Below, piece after piece: positions 25,127-43,266 of a stretch of DNA of 64,000 nt. The stretch comes from Hirudinaria manillensis (Eukaryota > Annelida > Clitellata > Hirudinida > Hirudinidae), in the NCBI GenBank assembly GCA_034509925.1, contig CM067529.1, forward strand, positions 5,155,001 through 5,219,000, written 5' to 3'. Position 1 is the stretch's first letter, and the number at the start of each line of letters is the position of its first letter. The position numbers were made by a program, and so were the translations under genes. A model generated the notes under the pieces. The model saw only the letters and a list, made by a program, of their open reading frames with translations. It was not told where the DNA came from and searched no databases.

Positions 25127-27112
25127 TCATTGGATGTTCCGGCAAGCGTTTGCTCTTTGAAGAGCATTGGCCACTGTGTTCAAGGACGTATTGTCTGGTA
25201 TTCCCCTGCGCAATTTCTTTTCCCTCTGCCTCCTGTTGCAGAACCAAACTCGAACGGTTTCCTTCTCTAACGTGTAGGTGTCTGCGATTCTTTTGATGTC
25301 CTTTTGAGACGGTTTGTCGTTCCTTTTGAATTCCTCTTCGAGGAGTTTCTTCGTCTGGTTGTCGATGCTCGTTCGTCTTTTGCGTTGCTTTACGGCGAAA
25401 GTTTGCAAGTTTTCCGAGTTGCTGGCGTCCGTCGGATTAGAAGAATCCGTCGATTCGAACGTGGAACTTTCTTCGGCGTTGTCCGTCGAACCCGAAGAAT
25501 TCTTCTCGGCGTTTTCCAGCCACTTCTCCACGAACGGTTTCAACTTGTTCATGTTGCGCAGACTCAGTTGAAGAGCTTCGAATCTACAGATGGTCGTTTG
25601 TGAGAAAATACTTCCGTACAATTTGCCCATAGCTTCTCCGACTTCTGCCTGAGTGTAGCCGAGACTGATTCTTTTCTGCTTGAAAATGCGAGAAAACTCC
25701 TGGAGTTCCTGGATGTCTTCCGTGCTTCCTTGAATAGGGGGAGGTGAAGTCGTCGACGTCGGTGCTGTAAACACGTCATCATTCGTTTCATCGAAGGCCA
25801 GAATCAAATATTACGATTAAATTTTTAATTACAGTTTAAAATATAAAAAAATCTTTAGCAAAATCTGTTGGTCAAGGAAATGTGCATCGAGTATCGGTTT
25901 CGTGGTGACGGCTAAATTACTGACGGCGCAAGAGATTCACGCTCATTGTCTCCGTTGACAACGACTCGATGAATGGCCATTTAGCACTCCTAATGAGCTG
26001 CCGCCTCCCTACAAACAATAATCTTGTAAATCTGTCAACGTCCCCGATCCTGTCCCCCCCTCGGGAGATCACAAGTGGTATCTTCCGAACTTTCACATTC
26101 GCGTCGCTCGTCTCTTATCAGTTAGTTCGTTTTTAGATGGAAACAACCACTGCGGGAAGTCGCACAAATAGCAAAACAAATCGCTTCCTATTTCTTATTC
26201 GTGGCTAATTTATGCGTCGAAATATGTTAATTATTTGACTGCATTAACGAAGTCACAAGTGAAAATATGACACTCACTCATTGGCCCACTAGTCGAGTGA
26301 ACTATTGCCGAAGATAGACCTTCTTCTTTCACCGGGTGCTGACAGCTTTCTGGTCTGTCGTGAGGGCAGTAGAAGACGTAGTTGTTGTAGTTGAAATAAT
26401 TGTTGACCGTGTTGTGCTGCTCGAGATTCAACTGCGGGTGTAGGTGGTTGTTGTAAGTGTTGCCGTCTTCCAGCCTGTAGTTGTTGCCGTTCTGTCTCTG
26501 CCAAGGATCGGACGGAGATCCGGAGGTCGAATTTCTGACCGGCATCACGGGAGACAATCCGACGTCGCCCGAGAACTGACACTGGGGAAAAGGAAAGACG
26601 GGCGCGTCTCCGCCTGGGTTTTGGCTTCGAAAGCGCATCGGCGTGGAATGAGCGGCTTGGAAACCGTGACTTGCATTTTCTGGTGATTCCACGAAGTCAT
26701 AACCGCTGCCCGGTGACACGAATTGGTGACCTCGCAACGGTTCGACGTCAAAATAATTCCTCTGTCCATAATCCAGGTTGGTCATCTGCCTTCTCTGGTC
26801 GTAGTTGGGTTGATGGAAGGACGTTCCATCTCCGAGACTCAAGTTGTTTCCACCCATCTGGAGAGGAAGGTCCGAGTAAAGCACGTCGTTGTATTCATCT
26901 TCCCTTTGGTTCCTTTGGTTCTGAATCATCAGAAGACCTTGGTTGTTGTTGTTGTTGTAAGGAGAATTTCTCGGCGTAAACGAAACATTCTGAACGTAAC
27001 TCTGCTGGAAATCCTGAGAATGTTGTTGGAAAGAGTCGACGAGAGATCTTTGGTAATCCGAAGACCTGAAACTATTTCCAGTGCTCGAATATGACTGCTC
27101 ACCGTACTTCAT
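25127..27112 (-). CDS. POU-homeodomain transcription factor, 2 exons
   Basis: Nuclear sequence-specific regulator of the POU family. Exons (minus): 27112-26278 and 25764-25127. The intron is GTGAGT..TTTACAG in phase 1, giving 490 residues. ATG 27112 is the first in-frame ATG after an upstream stop. Residues 1-290 are low complexity and rich in Asn, Gln, Ser and Tyr, with a short Asn run. The POU-specific domain spans about 294-366 (GYTQAEVGEAM, FSQTTICRFEALQLS). A Ser/Thr/Glu/Asp-rich linker follows, then a homeodomain at about 405-464 with RKRRTS and recognition helix VRVWFCNRRQREKK. The linker of about 38 residues is long. Domain residues mix class I (VGEA, QREK) and class III/V (FEALQLS) features, so I do not assign a POU class. 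Confidence 0.92.
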
Positions 27113-27184
27113 GTCCACTAAAGACGCGGCCGTTGGTAACACTTGCGTGACGAGCGGAGATTAAAGATCAAATAAAAACTATTC

Positions 27185-27300
27185 TAAATCTTATATGTCG
27201 TCACTCCTTTTAATAAGGCGACAACATTATGCGGATCCTCTCGACCAATGGGAAGCGAATTATTCACGAGGCGTGGCCTGTAGGCGAGACTCATTTGCAT
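27185..27300 (-). promoter_or_regulatory. Proximal promoter of the POU gene with an octamer site
   Basis: Upstream of ATG 27112, a TATA-like CATATAAGA lies near 27190-27200 on minus, a CCAAT is at 27245-27249, and a perfect octamer ATTTGCAT (ATGCAAAT on minus) is at 27293-27300. The octamer is the binding site of POU proteins, so autoregulation is possible (inference). Confidence 0.4.
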
Positions 27301-30300
27301 AATCATGAGGCTCGCGGTTTTCAGGGTTCGATACGATTATGCAGTCGTTATGTAATAGGTTATTGACACTTATATTGAGATATTTTATAAAAATTTTAAA
27401 TTGTTCTTCGCTAGATGTCCTTCCCTAACATCACCCAAGCCCAATGTAACGGATGCCAATGAACAATAAGGCATTTAAACACGAATACATTCAATAAGTT
27501 TATAAAAATATCTAATTTTAAATGAAAGAATTCATCCAAATATTTAGCAGTTCTCAATGCACTGAGATGAATGCAGTGAATGCAGAGAATGAATGATATC
27601 TTGCAGATATCCCAAATAGGTGACTCGAACGATATCACTTCGTCCGACTTCATCCGACAATTTTATTAAGTGATTGTCACACGTCGTGTCATCGGCCGAG
27701 ATTCAAATAAAAAAAAATTAACGACGAGTGTGAGAAACGACTCGATAACGATGTTGTTGTTGTGGTCGTTGCGTCACTCGTGACTCGAACTATCAACGAC
27801 AGATTAACGCTCTCGTCGAGTTACGTCACGACCTCTTAGTAAAAAAATGACGCGAGTCAAGGCCCGAGTCGAGCTGCAACTTTTTTTTTACTTTGGCGAG
27901 CCACGGAGAGACGCAATCTTTCGTAATTTATGATCTCAGACGATACCGAGTCGATGCCAACAGATGGCACTACGCCTCCCCTCGAGTATCTTATTAGGAC
28001 ACAACACTTTACGTGTCATTTCGCCACGCCACCGACTCTTCACTTTGTCTTTAAAATTTTAAAACCACGCATCGGGAGTTATTTCATAGTTTTAATTCAC
28101 AATTTTAATCCAGAATAATCATTCATTTTCATTTTACGAGTTCATTTTACGATTCACGACGATGATATTATCGTTAAGTCGAGTGGAAAATTACTGAAAA
28201 GTTTCTCGTTTCGATTTCAAGTTCAAAGAGAAAGCAACAGATGACTTCTCAAGGATTTTCCAAGTCGTCGTCATCGACGTGAACGTTAATTGGCTTCAAT
28301 CTGCTTCCACGGCACTCGACTTGAGGTTGATGCGAGTCACGCTCGAGTGCCCGATGACACGGTACATCGCCTCCGAACACGTGGATTGGATTCGCCGTAA
28401 CACCCGGTCAGTTATACCTGATGCGTGACGTAACTCGTCGGGTGTCGCCACGCACCTGTCAGGAGAGAACTTTAAACGTATTAATGCATTTTAAAATTAA
28501 TGCATTCAAATTTATGCTGCTGTTCTTGCAGATTGTTCCGATCGAATCCATCAGCTGACACGAAACTGAAGATTGATTTTCCGCTTAAGTTTTCTAAATT
28601 AAACAAATTCTTCAACATTTCCATGAGGTACGCAACACAAAATAGGAATCCTTGTCTCTGAAATCATTTAACGATCTTTTAAATGAAATATATTAATATT
28701 AATAACATTTTAAATTAACTGTTTTATGATAAAATAACAAAATATGTGTTGCTATTTGTAAATAATTTACAAAATACATGATAAGGAACGTCCTGTGAAG
28801 TTTTATAAATGCATTAATAATAATTTAAAAATTTAATAACAACAGCAATAAGATTAATACATTGTAACTATAATAAAGATTTAGCACATAATTACAGTGA
28901 TATTATTATTATTATATTATTATATACTAACGACATTTATTCTAACTTCACCATTGCTACGTTAACTTCATCGCAAAAATCTTTTGATTTCGTCCTCAAA
29001 GAATTTCAAACTTTAAATATAAATCACATCATTTCTATGCTAATTATAACTTTCATCGACGTATTGTAAGCCTGAACGATGATGATGATGATGATGATTA
29101 TGATTATTATTATTATTGTTATTTGATGACGTAATAAAAGTTACAACTTCACAACAAATACGAGCAAACATTGGAAAGCAATGCTCAGAAGTTACAAAAA
29201 AAATGCCTCAAGCGGTCCACGATCAGAACTGATTGAAAGTTTCGACCCTCCTTCGTCAATCGATTTCTCGACTCCATCACTCTAAATTTGAAACTAATTA
29301 AAACTAATTAGATTAATTAAAATAATTAAAATGATTAAGATTAGCAGAAATCCTTTAAATAGGAATTTTAAATTCAAGGCACGTCAACAATGCTGCTTCG
29401 AGTTTCTTGAACCGGTTGCAAAATTTCAGAATTGCGTTAAGAATTGGGTGGTTGCAGGTTGTTTTTTCTTGGTGGTTTGCTAGGAGTTGTTTTGGAAATT
29501 ATTCGAATTTATGTAATTATGTAATATTTGTGGATAATATTCTTGCATTTCTTTGTATTGTAAGAGCTGTTAATTTCAGTAAAAATTGTTACAATTGCTT
29601 TAATAAAATCAAAAGTGGACGTAAATTGTTGTGAAACATGGTTTTAACTTCTTCGTGGAAGGATATTTTATCGATGGTTTAAATTCTTTTAAACAACGCT
29701 GTTTTTGTTTGCATTATCGTCCACATCTCGTTATCCAAAGATGTTTTGGCTTAATATAATGAATTATGTACTAAAATATTTTGCAAACAAATCAGAATAT
29801 TTCGATAAACAAAACTTTGGATTGTTGAGGTCGCCATGTTTTAATGAAGATTTGTATGACTAAAAGTGAATTTTCGGAACGCAAATTTTTTAAATTAGAA
29901 AAGTTTAAGAAAATCAAATCCTTTATTCCTTCACAAATCCACCTCCCATTAATGAACCATAGAAAGTTCATATAAATTTCTAGCCTGCCATCTAGGGAAC
30001 ACAATTAAAACTTTCCTGTGACATTATTCCATCTAGCGAATATTAGATAAATATTTATAAATTCCTTTACGAATGAAATAAAGAAATATATAATTTACAA
30101 ATATATCTAAGTTGCTTCGAAAGAATTCATTAAAAACCATCGCATTGTTCCAATTCTTGGGACCTCAGCAAATGCAGGACTTCAATCAAGTTGTTTACTT
30201 ATCCATTGATTCGTTAACAGAAGTTATTGACTTTACAATTGAATACTTTTAATTTATTTTCTTTCAAATCCAAATTTAAATCACAACCAAATATTTTCAT

Positions 30301-30429
30301 CCTTAAATCGTTCTCTCATTCATTGCGTTTCTCGTTTCAGATCCGTTGTTAGATCCAAATAGTTGACACGTTTTTAAAATGAGTACCTTTTCGTGGAAGC
30401 ATCCATCAAAACAACACCACTTGATTATA
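27301..30429. other. Upstream intergenic region of the POU gene
   Basis: 3.1 kb with no supported coding gene. The part at 27700-28460 is noticeably richer in GC and CpG than the surroundings and could be regulatory. The rest is AT-rich, with short GAT/TTA runs near 29080-29120. Confidence 0.45.
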
Positions 30430-32005
<1,576 letters not shown>

Positions 32006-32217
32006 CCATCCATCCATCCATCCATCCATCCATCCATCCATCCATCCATCCATCCATCCATCCATCCATCCATCCATCCATCCATCCATCCATCCATCCA
32101 TCCATCCATCCATCCATCCATCCATCCATCCATCCATCCATCCATCCATCCATCCATCCATCCATCCATCCATCCATCCATCCATCCATCCATCCATCCA
32201 TCCATCCATCCATCCAT
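32006..32217. repeat. (CCAT)n microsatellite, about 212 bp
   Basis: Roughly 53 uninterrupted CCAT units. All frames read as Met-Asp-Gly-Trp or Ile-His-Pro-Ser repeats, so it is not coding. Confidence 0.95.
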
Positions 32218-32631
32218 TCATTTATTTGACACGAATATCCTTGTGTTTAAGATTCCAAAAGTATGTCAAGGAACTTGCAACAGTCGTAAGCCAGCATTTA
32301 GTCGATCGAAATTAGGATTAGAGAAAAGAATAAAAAATAAATAAAATAAAAATAAAAACCAAAGATGGTTTCAAGAAGAAAAATTTAAGCTATGTTTTTA
32401 AAGTGTCATCTGAGGTGATTAATTACGAAAATCTGTTTTTCTTTATTAATTCGATTTCCCTCGATGAGGTTTTGTTAATAAAAAATTAATTATATTTAAT
32501 TAAAAAGATAAATTGATAAAATTATTACCTAATTAATTAATCGGGAAATGAATGTGGCGTTCTCGTTATGGAAGTCTTGAGTGATGCATGAAACGTGGAA
32601 CAGCTTCTGTTCAGTCGTTTCATCACCACGA

Positions 32632-32747
<116 letters not shown>

Positions 32748-32949
32748 CCGACATTATCATCATTATCGTCGTCGTCGTCATCTTCATGATCATGATCCAT
32801 CAACACAAGAAAACAAATGAATGAATGAAATCCAAGAGGAAGTCGTTGGAGAGAAACACTCGCAAGAGGATCACATGACACCCATCTGCTCTTTTCTTGC
32901 ACGGTTTTTTTTCTAAAATAAGCAACACAACCCATATTTGATGGCCACT

Positions 32950-33066
32950 GAACAACAACAACAACAAGAACAACAAGAACAACAACAACAGCAGCAACAA
33001 CAACAACAACAACAGCAACAACAACAACAACAACAGCAACAACAACAACAGCAACAACAACAACAA
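32950..33066. repeat. (CAA)n microsatellite with CAG variants
   Basis: CAA/CAG/GAA triplets over about 115 bp. The plus frame would be poly-Gln, but no exon context was found. Confidence 0.9.
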
Positions 33067-33483
33067 GAGAAGCAACCGAGCCATCTGCAACAATTAATTC
33101 TTCCACGCCACCGATTAATGCAAATAAATCGACTTACCTAGAATAAATAAATCAATTAATGGAGATAAAGAACCATTCCGTAATTATATAAGTTTATAAA
33201 AAGGATTATCTCATTATTTTCATACTCTATTATGGGCAACATTCGATTAAGCCGACAATACATGGTAATAAATATTCAATAAATTATATATTCATATTTA
33301 TAAATATAATATAATAAATATTCAAAAAATTATATATTGACATTTATTGAATGAGAATTATTTGCAATTTTTCTCACCACGTTCGCGCCCGACACAAAAA
33401 ACAAGTCAAGACATTGTTGAGGACATCAGTCAACATAACAGGGCAACAAAAATCTGGTATTGTATCGCATTCGTTATGAAGAT

Positions 33484-33650
33484 AAATTCAAGCAATGCAT
33501 CACATCCGATGCATTACACACGATACAATTACATCCTATGTATTACATACAATGCATTACATACAATGTATTACATATAATACATTACATCCCATGCATC
33601 ACATACAATGTGTTACATCCCATGCATTACATCTCATGCATTACATCAAT
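33484..33650. repeat. Degenerate minisatellite of TGCATTACATCC-type units
   Basis: Variants of a 10-15 bp word (ATGCATTACATCC, ATACAATGCATTAC) repeat about a dozen times with drift in length and sequence. Confidence 0.75.
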
Positions 33651-35036
33651 TTGTACTGAATTCGATAGCAACTATTTCTGATGCCCTTTTCATGTTTTCT
33701 TCGATTTTGTAACCGAAGATTTATTGGGAAAAGAGTTGGAAATTCGTTGGAATTTAAAACATTTTAATGGAATTTTATTTGACTTTTAAGTTCATGAATA
33801 ATTTATTAACATTTATTTATTAATTTATTAACGAGAAATAGTGGAATTCATGAAATAAAAATGGAATCAATTAGTAATTATGACGGAAATATTAAAAAAT
33901 TTATTTTAAATATCAATTAATAATTATGAATATTAAAAATTTATTTTCCAAAGAACACGTCCGGCATTATAAAATATCATTAGCTTCGCTTCCGAGAGGG
34001 AAAAAAATCCCTTTAATGATCATTTCTTGGCGTGTAATTGTTCCGTGGCTTTCGCTTTTTTGTCAAATTTTCTTTTAAAAGATCAGAAAATGTTTTTTTT
34101 ATGTTCTTAAAATGTCTCTTCTTTTTTAAAAGCAATCTTGTGTAATCATTTTCTCGTTCGTTCGTCCACAAAAACATCTGAGAATCTTCCAAAGCTCCGT
34201 CGATTAAAGCAATAAGCTTCTACAACCTCAACACTTTTATCAACTTTTATCAACAATTGACAACATCTGCCAACACTCATCAACATTTTGCGACTCTTCT
34301 CAACATCTGTCAACACTTGTCAACATTCGTCAACAATTGCTATTGTAAAATTGTTATCCAATTCTTATTCATTCACCATTGTTTGAGTTCATTCCGGAAA
34401 ACTTTCTTTTTGTTCCATACATTTTCATCACCAGGATTAGGGTGGGGTTTTTGAATTAAGAAGTTTAATAAATTTAATACTATAATTCTAATAAATTCGG
34501 CATTATTGTTATTATTAATTAAAATTTATTATTACACTTTATTAGAAAATATCTCCGAGCACGAGAAAATAATGGAGCGGACTCTCACAGCGCATGTCTG
34601 TTGAATAAAAGTGAATAATTGCAGCCACTTAAACTCGGAAATGTTTTGACACTCATTTTGATCCTGGAAACAGAAGCAACAACAAACAACAACAACAACA
34701 AACAACAATAACAAAAACTCGGAAGAGACAAGTTGTCGCTATTTTAAACTACCAATTTTTGTTGTTTTTTTTTTAAATTGAGATTTAAAGCAATTTATAT
34801 GATCTTTTTGACGCCTTGTTTATCTCATCTTGCGTGGCTTCCTTCCTTCCTTCATTTATTCTTTCATTTCTTCACTCATTCCCTCCTTTTATTATCTACT
34901 GGGGATATAAGATATCCTCTCCAACAGTGAATAAAAAGCAGTAATAAATTTAATATAATAAATTAATTAAATATTAATATAATATGCATTAATGTGATAT
35001 AAGAATGATTAAATTGATTTATTAAAAGAACAAATT
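33651..35036. other. AT-rich spacer, nothing coding seen
   Basis: Contains a degenerate CAACA(C/T)NT(C/G)TCAAC cluster at 34225-34340 and AACAACA runs near 34680-34710. No exon-like reading frame. Confidence 0.5.
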
Positions 35037-35038
35037 TA

Positions 35039-35097
<59 letters not shown>

Positions 35098-35111
35098 ATA
35101 CATAAAGAATA

Positions 35112-35154
<43 letters not shown>

Positions 35155-35245
35155 GTAAATAAATAAATAAACAAACAAATAAATAAATATTAAATGAATA
35201 AGTAAATAAATAAATAAATAAATAAATAATAAATAAATTAGCAAA

Positions 35246-35300
<55 letters not shown>
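35037..35300. repeat. (AAAT)n microsatellite, interrupted, about 260 bp
   Basis: AAAT tetramers with several interruptions (35101-35112, 35152-35205, 35226-35245). Confidence 0.95.
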
Positions 35301-35301
<1 letters not shown>

Positions 35302-35493
35302 ATAAATATTATTCAAGTAGTTGGTTAAATAGAATATTTGGATATATTTCAAGCAATTAAACGAATTAAGTCAATAAACCTTTAAAATATACTTTCTGAT
35401 TCGAGAGAAGAAGTTTGTATTTGCTTCTTAGAACATAAAGGAAACTGAAAATGCATGTCAATATGGGATGAAATGGGGTTTGTTGGGGCATTC

Positions 35494-35494
<1 letters not shown>

Positions 35495-35553
<59 letters not shown>

Positions 35554-35570
35554 GATTATTATGATTATTA

Positions 35571-35629
<59 letters not shown>
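35495..35629. repeat. (TTA)n microsatellite, about 135 bp
   Basis: TTA triplets with three point interruptions around 35551-35575. Confidence 0.95.
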
Positions 35630-36095
35630 GCAGTAATTAAATAAACTTACATTAATAATAACAAGAATAATCATTTAAAAAAAAATTAATGCCTATAATA
35701 CTCATAAACATAATCTTGTTAATAATTATTTACTAATGAATTATCTTCCTCGAAATCAGACATTGGTTTGTGTCTCATCACCTTAAAAGCCCGATCCTAT
35801 AATTGAATGCTTTTCTTGGAACCTCGATTGACAAGCAGAATCAAAAATTGGAAATATTTTCAATGCTTTCCTTCATAAATGGCACCCCATCCTTGATTAT
35901 CAAAAGTCAAATAAGTGTAATCGCTTCCGATGGTAAGACTTTATTAAATAAATAATTTTTATATTTATATATTTATTTATTAAGTTGATTAACTTTTTTT
36001 CCTTCATTTTCTGGATTAAATTTTGAAATTTTCGTAAAATTTTGCTGAGAGTTGATTCATTTTAAAGCTTATATTTATGCTTAATAAAACATAAT

Positions 36096-36264
36096 TGTTG
36101 TATCTTCTAATTACTTGCTATATAATTAAGGACTACTTTGGGAATTGGAGATACTAAGCTACTTTATTACCAGGAATGTGCCATTGCACTAGCCTCAAAA
36201 AGATTCTGTATATTATCGTAATAAACTTAAGTAATAATAGATATAATTACTTTTACCCACAACA
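36096..36264 (-). repeat. 3' LTR of family-1 element
   Basis: 169 bp copy, downstream in the element's own orientation. Confidence 0.9.
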
Positions 36265-36274
36265 CCTCCCCCTC
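36265..36274 (-). other. Polypurine tract of family-1 element
   Basis: GAGGGGGAGG directly before TGTTG of the 3' LTR. Confidence 0.85.
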
Positions 36275-37511
36275 ATATATAATCATAGATCTTCTTGCTT
36301 GCGTCGATCACGAGACGCTTAGGTGGACTACGATGGCGTGTGGATCTTATTGCTGGTTTTGGCATTGCGTCTTCTTGGGAGTGTTTCTCTACCATCGACT
36401 TGCCTCTGTCGAATGGCCAACACCATTCCCTCTGTCTTGCTGACTTCTCAATTTGTTCTTCCTTATCATCAGCATGCCTCTTCCTTCTTGACACGGACTT
36501 CCTACTGTTTCCCCTCCTATCGTCGTATTTGTCAGATCTGCATCTGTCATGGCTTCTTGATCTTGATCCTCTATCATCATTTGAGTGAGATAGATTACAT
36601 GAATGGAACCTCCTTCGTTTGTTCCCATTTTTACCGATTGAATCGCCTTGTTCATGGACTGAGTAAGATCTCCTGGGAGCTCTACTCATCCGCTTACTGC
36701 CTATTAATGCAACACTGCCATCTACGTTGCCCCGTTCTTGGCCAGTGTGATTACTGCAGCAATCCTCTGCTTCTTCCTCCTCCTGAGGGTTCTGGACTTC
36801 TTTGCTAGGGAAGTCTCGAGAATCCCCAAATGCTGACCTATCTTCAGCTACGACTGGATCAGTCTCGACTGTCTTCCCTGGTACATCCTGGAGCTCGTTC
36901 ACTCTCTCAACAGGATCAACATTAATCCTTTCCCCTTCCTCCTTCCATGCATCGCAGTGAACAGGAGTATCTGCCACCAAGGTCTCTGCGCTGACCTTGT
37001 ATATCACGGCTTCTTCTTGGGCCTCGCCCACCACATCAACTGGAGCATCCACACTCCTTTCTTCCTCCTTCCACACATCGCAGTGGACAGGGATATTTGC
37101 CATCAAGGTCTCTGCGATGACCTCGTACATTATGGCTTCTTCTTGGGCCTCGCCCAATACATCAAATGGAGTTTCCTTACTCCCTTCTTCCTCCTTCCAC
37201 GTATCGCAGTGGATAGGTTTAGGCGCAGCCACAGTGTCTGTGCTGACCTTGCCCATCTTGGGTTCAACTTGGGCCTCGCCCACTACCACAAGCGGAGTAT
37301 TCCCACTCCCTACCTCCTCCCTCCACGCATCGCAGTGGATAGGTGCAATCACGGTATCTGCGCTGAGCATCTTGATTATTGTCAGCCACCGTTCTTGATC
37401 TCTTTGCTCCCTTTCTTCGCGCTCTTGCTTCAAGCTCTGCTCTTTTCTTTCCTGGTAGGACAGGAACATCATGAACATCTCTGCTACCGATAGTTCTTGA
37501 GCGTTAGTCAT
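36273..37511 (-). CDS. Retroelement protein with four 42-residue HCDxW repeats
   Basis: 412-residue ORF filling the space between the LTRs; the stop overlaps the polypurine tract. The N-terminus (about 1-50) is a charged, Glu/Arg/Gln-rich probable coiled coil (YQERKEQSLKQEREE). The middle holds four repeats at an exact 126-bp period, each with (I/V)HCD(A/T/V)W(K/R)EE followed by GEAQ(E/V)E. The C-terminal third is Arg/Ser-rich and basic (RSRSHDR, RRKRH), possibly RNA binding. It is gag-like by position and charge only. No zinc knuckle, capsid motif or enzymatic domain is visible. Confidence 0.75.
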   Translation of the reverse strand: MTNAQELSVAEMFMMFLSYQERKEQSLKQEREEREQRDQERWLTIIKMLSADTVIAPIHCDAWREEVGSGNTPLVVVGEAQVEPKMGKVSTDTVAAPKPIHCDTWKEEEGSKETPFDVLGEAQEEAIMYEVIAETLMANIPVHCDVWKEEERSVDAPVDVVGEAQEEAVIYKVSAETLVADTPVHCDAWKEEGERINVDPVERVNELQDVPGKTVETDPVVAEDRSAFGDSRDFPSKEVQNPQEEEEAEDCCSNHTGQERGNVDGSVALIGSKRMSRAPRRSYSVHEQGDSIGKNGNKRRRFHSCNLSHSNDDRGSRSRSHDRCRSDKYDDRRGNSRKSVSRRKRHADDKEEQIEKSARQREWCWPFDRGKSMVEKHSQEDAMPKPAIRSTRHRSPPKRLVIDASKKIYDYI

Positions 37512-37522
37512 CCTCGTCGCCA
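37510..37522 (-). other. Primer-binding site, tRNA-Ser(GCU) type
   Basis: TGGCGACGAGGAT, one base after the 5' LTR. It overlaps the ORF start ATG at 37511-37509. Confidence 0.8.
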
Positions 37523-37523
37523 A

Positions 37524-37694
37524 TGTTGTATCTTGAATTACTTGATATGTAATTAAGGACTACTTTGGGAATTGGAGATACTAAGCTACTTTATTACCAA
37601 GAATGTGCCATTGCACTAGCCTCAAAAAGATTCTGTATATTGTCGTAATAAACTTAAGTAATAATAAATATAATTATAATGTTTACCCACAACA
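37524..37694 (-). repeat. 5' LTR of family-1 element
   Basis: 171 bp copy, upstream in the element's own orientation. Ends are TG..CA. Confidence 0.9.
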
Positions 37695-37699
37695 ATAAT

Positions 37700-38795
37700 G
37701 CGTTCGGCTTTAGGCGAATCAGGGTTAAGAAGTAAAATTGCCGAGGGGTTTCAATCAACTTTTTATCAACCGGTTGATGATTGGCTGTGTGATGGTGCCA
37801 ATCAACCGACGATACCAAGCAGGACCAAGAAGGACATTGCAATAGTTACGAATTTTATTTCTTTGAAAACTCTCGAAAGTTTTGCAAAACAATGAATTTC
37901 AGCAACAAAACCACGTAACTTTACCGGTTTAAATGCTTGAAAATCAATCAAAAATGACAAGAAATTCAAAACAAAAAACGAAGCACAAACGGACTTCTAA
38001 GCTGATCAAGTCATGGATATAATTTTATTTTTATCAACAACGATGGGTGGACAACTGCCATCTGTCGAAGAATTCTTTCGGCGTCCATTCTTCCATGGTC
38101 TTCAGTTCCCTTCAAATTCCTGCTGGATTTCTGAGACTGTAATAGGAATTGATTGGATTTGAAATTAATTTCCTCTTAAAAATGGCAAAATGAAGCGATT
38201 TTCGTGTAAGATTTTGAATGCTACGTTGAGCCATCGCATCCGTTCGCTTCAAATATTTCACAATTTATTTCTAGAAATTAAAAAAAAAAACAAAACAAAC
38301 AAAACAAGTCAAGGAATTATTCAACAAAAGAATTATTCTCCCTCGGCGTTCAACAAAAACATCGACCTTGATTTCCATCACAGAGATTGATCTTCTGATT
38401 AATAATAGCAAATTCAATTGTGATAGAAGTACACAGATAATCTCAAAACGAAAGCCAGAACATTGTAAAAAAAATGAGGGACGATGGAAATGAAAGAATC
38501 AAGTACAATCAATATCAAGGTATCAAGGATTCATCAATGATTTACTAACGATTTACGATGATTTAATATGATTTGGCAATGATTTACCAACGATACCCAC
38601 TGGAAATCCAAATGGATGAACTCAGTCGATATTCTGACAGGTCAAGAAATGCTTTTCAAGACAAACAATCTTATTTAATCAGACATATTCAATCAGACAT
38701 TCTCTGACAGAAAAAAAGAGAAGGATTTCTAGTTAATTAAAACCTTATCGGAGATTTATACTCATTTATCATTTTGCCAAGTTTTTTCATTATAT
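37700..38795. other. AT-rich spacer between the two LTR insertions
   Basis: No supported gene. Repeated words such as GATTTA(A/C)(T/C) occur near 38530-38600. Confidence 0.45.
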
Positions 38796-39091
38796 TGTAA
38801 TAACCCGGGGTCTTCAAACTAATTATAGAAGGTCAGGTTTATTGAAAGTGTTCAGATGGCTTGGAAGATGTACAATGCTCAATTGTCTAAGTCTTGGAAT
38901 CTGCTGTTTCTCTCACTCTCGCTCTGCTTTTCGAGATAACTCTATTTGTCGTGATTCGTAACCAAAGACTCTGAACATTAAAAAATTATATCGCCAATCA
39001 AATTATATTGCCAATCAACCAATTAATTACTAAATTAATCAGCAATATAATTTTAATTATTCTTCAATTATCTGGATCCAGGGATCCAACA
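38796..39091 (-). mobile_element. Solo LTR of family 2
   Basis: 296 bp beginning TGTAATAACCCGGG on plus and ending GGATCCAACA, the reverse complement of the LTRs at 48872 and 50364, moderately diverged from them. It is flanked by a 4-bp duplication ATAT (38792-38795 and 39092-39095), as expected after LTR-LTR recombination. Confidence 0.9.
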
Positions 39092-39095
39092 ATAT

Positions 39096-43266
<4,171 letters not shown>

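Larger units (their letters stand above)
36096..37694 (-). mobile_element. Complete non-autonomous LTR retroelement (family 1), 1.6 kb
   Basis: Two direct repeats of about 170 bp begin TGTTG and end CAACA and flank one long minus-strand ORF. The element is flanked by perfect 5-bp duplications ATAAT (36091-36095 and 37695-37699). On minus, the 5' LTR is followed after one base by TGGCGACGAGGAT, which complements the 3' end of metazoan tRNA-Ser(GCU). The 3' LTR is preceded by polypurine GAGGGGGAGG. No reverse transcriptase, protease or integrase is present, so it must have been mobilised in trans. The LTRs differ at roughly ten positions, so the insertion is not brand new. Confidence 0.93.

Noticed and set aside
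32938..33141. Poly-Gln ORF that could be a transcription-factor exon
   Set aside because: Pure CAA/CAG repeat with short AT-rich ends and no domain or splice context.
36957..37493. Plus-strand ORF of 178 codons
   Set aside because: Antisense shadow of the retroelement ORF. Repeat periodicity and the PBS/PPT polarity support the minus strand.
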